A stretch of DNA of 64,000 bases from Axinella damicornis (taxonomy: Eukaryota; Porifera; Demospongiae; Axinellida; Axinellidae). Within the stretch, counting starts at the first letter, position 1; every line of letters begins with the position of its first letter. The translations under genes were made by a program, and so were the position numbers. The notes beneath the pieces are model-generated. The model was not told where the DNA came from. It did not search any database and saw only the letters and a program-made list of their open reading frames with translations. Shown here in pieces: positions 62,101 to 64,000 of the stretch. The stretch covers positions 10,777,474 to 10,841,473 of the forward strand of contig OZ007505.1 of NCBI GenBank assembly GCA_963931865.1, read 5' to 3'.

Positions 62101-63635
62101 TACCCTGTTGTCACCCAGGATTGTGCTCGTGGTACACATGTATGTGGGTAGAGCCTAGGTTGAGGCTGCAGTATTAAAATTAATGCTCTGGCAACAGACA
62201 ATCTAATCATGCCAATGCCATCCCACCCTCCGTAGGTGCAGGCATTCGAGATCGATCCTCTGATTTATCATGGTTTGATCAAATTTGGCTGGGCGAGTGC
62301 TTTGGTTGAATCAGTTGAGCAGATTCAGGAAAGTATGCACAATATTCGCCTTCCAGTTCTCCTTATCCATGGCAAGGAAGATACGATGGTGCCCATTTCC
62401 TGTTCTGAGTTTGCTTACAGAAGTGTCAGCAGTGATGACAAAACACTTGAAGTAAGTTAATGGTAAACCTAGCTATAGTATAATGTATTTTGTTAGTGGG
62501 CTAGCTCAATCTGCTGCTGATTCATTTAGTAACTTCATGTGGATTCTTTTAAATTAGCCAATGAATCCCTAGGGGCTCAAAGATCACCTGAGAAACTTAG
62601 ATTCTATTCTTGGGTATTAAATTATGGAAAGTCTGCACGACAATTTACAGGGATAGTAAGTGCTCATGGCATCTAGGTTTGCTGGAGAACAGTGCATGTG
62701 TGTGGTGCGTTTGTTGAACGTGTATGACATCCCTGCATTGTCGGAAATGTCCCTAGATATGGGTGATTCCACTTACCATGCTGCATGTCACCGATTGCAC
62801 AGCAAAGCACTGTTTACTAGCCTCGTCCCCAGGCCTCCGCCCAGATTTTATCTCGCAGCCGTGGAGAAAATTTTCTCCACGGCTACGAGATAAAATCTGG
62901 GCGGAGGCTTGGGAACGAGGCTAACTGTGTACTACTCTTGAAAATGGCACACCATAAGGCTACAGTGCAGAGTAGAGGCGTTTCCTAGCATTTCCTCATC
63001 AAATTTACAAATCCGTTGTCCTACCCCTGGTGAATCCATCCACACAAAGAACGGTATACATGTACAAGAATCGTAAGGTTTCTTCCGAAGAGCACCAGCT
63101 TTGACAGTGCATACCTTTGTTTCAGAAAACTGCAGCTTCGCTTATGGATCTTCCAGAGCTCGGTTTGCTTAGGCCTTCTGTAGCTGTGTTTAGGTCTTCT
63201 GGTAGCCTCGTTTCCAGGTCGTTCCCACTGCCAGTATTTGATCGCTTCCACTGTATTTCATACTGGAAGTGATCAAATGCTGGCGGTGGGAACGGCTGGG
63301 AACCAGGCTAGCCTTCTGGAGCTGGGTTTGTGACAGAAACCTGGACCAATGACGGAAAATCTCAGCATCAATTCGTATACGTATACAAAGCAACAATTAT
63401 ACCAAGATATATAAATTTGGTTTGTCATAGGAATTAGAATACTTGAACTGCTTTGAATATATTTTCACTACCTTATAATTATAGTGCATGCTGTAATGTG
63501 ATGGGTTATTACATGTCTTCATTATAGGTGTTTGAGGATAGTCGTCATGAAGTGCTTCATGACATAGGGCAAGAGAGAGCAAGACAGCTAATCGTAGACT
63601 GGATTTTGGATCACTGGATCAATATTGTTCGTTAG
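56147..63635 (+). CDS. MGLL: Monoglyceride-lipase-like alpha/beta hydrolase, seven exons
   Basis: Exons: 56147-56325, 56840-56946, 57790-57926, 59822-59938, 60608-60697, 62236-62451 and 63528-63635. All have AG/GT borders and matching phases, for 317 residues (human MGLL is about 303). It hydrolyses monoacylglycerols, including 2-AG, at membranes. Motifs are the oxyanion-side CAHGVTEH (about 65-72), DHVGHGRSEGDRV, nucleophile GHSMGG (Ser140, the exon 3/4 junction falling after Met), acid in HGKEDTMVP (Asp259) and base in SRHEVLHD (His289). Triad spacing of 119 and 30 residues closely matches the human enzyme. Exon 5 (KFITKAVASLMPKVPLIPWS...) fits the cap region. The start ATG follows a GCAG, so a 5' UTR intron is possible. 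No membrane span is seen. Confidence 0.92.
56706..56799. mobile_element. 94-bp MITE, TAGCCTCGTTCCCAGGC family, in lipase intron 1
   Basis: It starts TAACCTCATTCCCAGGCC and ends GGCCTAGGAATGGGGCTA. It is flanked by ccattctgg and ccattccgg (8 of 9). Internal words (AGCTTTTCGTCGCTTGCAGTA) match the 14989 copy. Confidence 0.85.
57285..57375 (+). mobile_element. tRNA-derived SINE-like sequence in lipase intron 2
   Basis: Box A is GTGTGGCCAAGTGGCTAAAG and box B is GGTTCGAGTCCC, about 40 bp apart. The T-stem does not pair, so this is not a functional tRNA gene. It is likely a SINE head. Confidence 0.6.
57479..57505. repeat. Solo end of the TAGCCTCGTTCCCAGGC family
   Basis: TAGCCTCGTTCCCAGGTC without a nearby partner end, in lipase intron 2. 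Confidence 0.5.
58862..58943. repeat. G-rich tract in lipase intron 3
   Basis: About 80 bases consist almost only of G with scattered A, including a run of more than 25 G. It has strong G-quadruplex potential on plus. The poly-Pro and poly-Gly frames across it are artefacts. Confidence 0.95.
60375..60430 (+). mobile_element. tRNA-derived SINE-like fragment in lipase intron 4
   Basis: ACTCAATGGTAAGAGCATCTAA and GGATTTGAATCCC resemble boxes A and B, with a shortened spacing. It is degenerate. Confidence 0.4.
60465..60539. mobile_element. 75-bp degenerate MITE, TAGCCTCGTTCCCAGGC family
   Basis: TTGCCTCGTTCCCAG at the left and GTGGGAATGAGGCTA at the right, with partly complementary arms. There is no matching target duplication. 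It is in lipase intron 4, just before exon 5. Confidence 0.6.
60881..61151. mobile_element. 271-bp palindromic MITE, copy 1 (lipase intron 5)
   Basis: CAAGTAATAAAAAACATTTA ... and its inverse TAAATGTTTTTTATTACTTG bound arms of about 125 bp that are almost perfectly complementary, around a GATAATGAAAAAAG centre. It is near-identical to 63729-63999. The left neighbour base pair is TA. Confidence 0.93.
61720..61750. repeat. GAAA/GAAGAA purine microsatellite
   Basis: GAAAGAAAGAAAGAAGAAGAAG in lipase intron 5. Confidence 0.9.
62818..62923. mobile_element. 106-bp hairpin MITE, TAGCCTCGTTCCCAGGC family, lipase intron 6
   Basis: TAGCCTCGTCCCCAGGCCTCC... and the inverse GGAGGCTTGGGAACGAGGCTA. The element is almost one perfect hairpin through AATTTTCTCC/GGAGAAAATT. 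It is flanked by actgtttac and actgtgtac (8 of 9). Confidence 0.92.
63203..63310. mobile_element. 108-bp hairpin MITE, TAGCCTCGTTCCCAGGC family, lipase intron 6
   Basis: TAGCCTCGTTTCCAGGTCG ... CGGCTGGGAACCAGGCTA, with complementary arms (TTCCCACTGCCAG, ATTTGATC and inverses). It is flanked by gtcttctgg and gccttctgg (8 of 9). It lies 280 bp from the previous family member. Confidence 0.92.
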
Positions 63636-63728
63636 GCTTTTAGAGTACATGAAATGTGCAGCTTTGTATAAGTAGAATGGAAGGTGTAATGTATGACAGA
63701 CATAATTTTAGTTTGATTGATAGTACTA

Positions 63729-63999
63729 CAAGTAATAAAAAACATTTAAAATGTAACAGGATGTAGGGATACCAGAACTGCAAAAAGTAAGGAAACAAGG
63801 TAGGGATGATCACACAAAACAGTGAAGTATACAACCCCCTACAGAGATCTTTTTCCATAATACGTGTATAATGAAAAAAGATATGTAGGGGGATTGTATA
63901 CTTCACTGTTTTGTGTGATCATCCCTACCTTGTTTCCTTACTTTTTGCAGTTCTGGTATCCCTACATCCTGTTACATTTTAAATGTTTTTTATTACTTG
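63729..63999. mobile_element. 271-bp palindromic MITE, copy 2 (lipase 3' region)
   Basis: Same sequence as 60881-61151 with a handful of differences. It begins 94 bases after the lipase stop codon and runs to the last base but one of the window. Confidence 0.93.
63734..63739 (+). terminator. AATAAA hexamer inside MITE copy 2, candidate lipase poly(A) signal
   Basis: GTAATAAAAAAC at the MITE tip gives AATAAA 99 bases past the TAG at 63633-63635. No better hexamer lies between. A T-rich stretch occurs within the MITE downstream. Confidence 0.5.
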
Positions 64000-64000
64000 T

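Noticed and set aside
1..64000. Over-representation of TACATGTA as a regulatory code
   Set aside because: The octamer is frequent by eye, but no counting or background model was possible here, and it may be simple composition bias.

Overview
This is a eukaryotic, metazoan window. It has intron-split genes, metazoan-type proteins, and very many LINEs, LTR elements and MITEs. A marine invertebrate, most likely a sponge, fits best, judging by repeat types such as 2A-bearing CR1-like LINEs, HIRAN/DUF3504 mobile ORFs and frequent TACATGTA motifs. The species is an inference; nothing here proves it.

Three host genes can be supported. (1) A GPS2-like gene (NCoR/SMRT corepressor subunit) lies on + at about 4.0-24.5 kb. 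Its coiled-coil exons are at 4.4-7.3 kb and its Gln/Pro/His-rich C-terminal exons at 21.4-24.5 kb, separated by a 14-kb intron packed with transposon debris. (2) An intronless gene on - (34.5-35.45 kb) encodes a secreted cysteine-rich protein of unknown function. (3) A complete seven-exon monoglyceride-lipase-like gene lies on + (56147-63635). Its exon phases all agree, and the Ser/Asp/His triad is intact in a predicted 317-aa product.

The rest is a transposon museum. 0-4 kb: foldback elements, including a 9-bp-TSD element carrying a RecQ-like helicase fragment. 5-21 kb (mostly inside the GPS2-like intron): minisatellites, a decayed hAT transposase between long inverted arms, a DUF3504-like ORF, two hAT MITEs with 8-bp TSDs, Pogo-like and HIRAN-like fragments. 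25-34 kb: an old CR1-like LINE (+) split by a nearly intact CR1-like LINE (-), by a 27-bp MITE and by a 0.9-kb element. 36.2-40.6 kb: a Ty3/Gypsy element with 234-bp LTRs and a 5-bp TSD. 41.2-44.7 kb: a PHD-EEP-RT LINE (-) with a 2A-like motif. 45.4-49.3 kb: an apparently intact 1051-aa RT plus C-terminal nuclease-like retroelement inserted inside a TTCGCGAACG-type minisatellite. 49.5-52 kb: a LINE whose RT segment is inverted. 53.2-54.4 kb: a direct duplication of a roughly 0.6-kb repeat.

Host and mobile DNA are interleaved. A palindromic MITE in the lipase 3' region supplies the only good AATAAA after its stop codon, and a MITE family with TAGCCTCGTTCCCAGGC ends and 9-bp TSDs recurs across the whole window.
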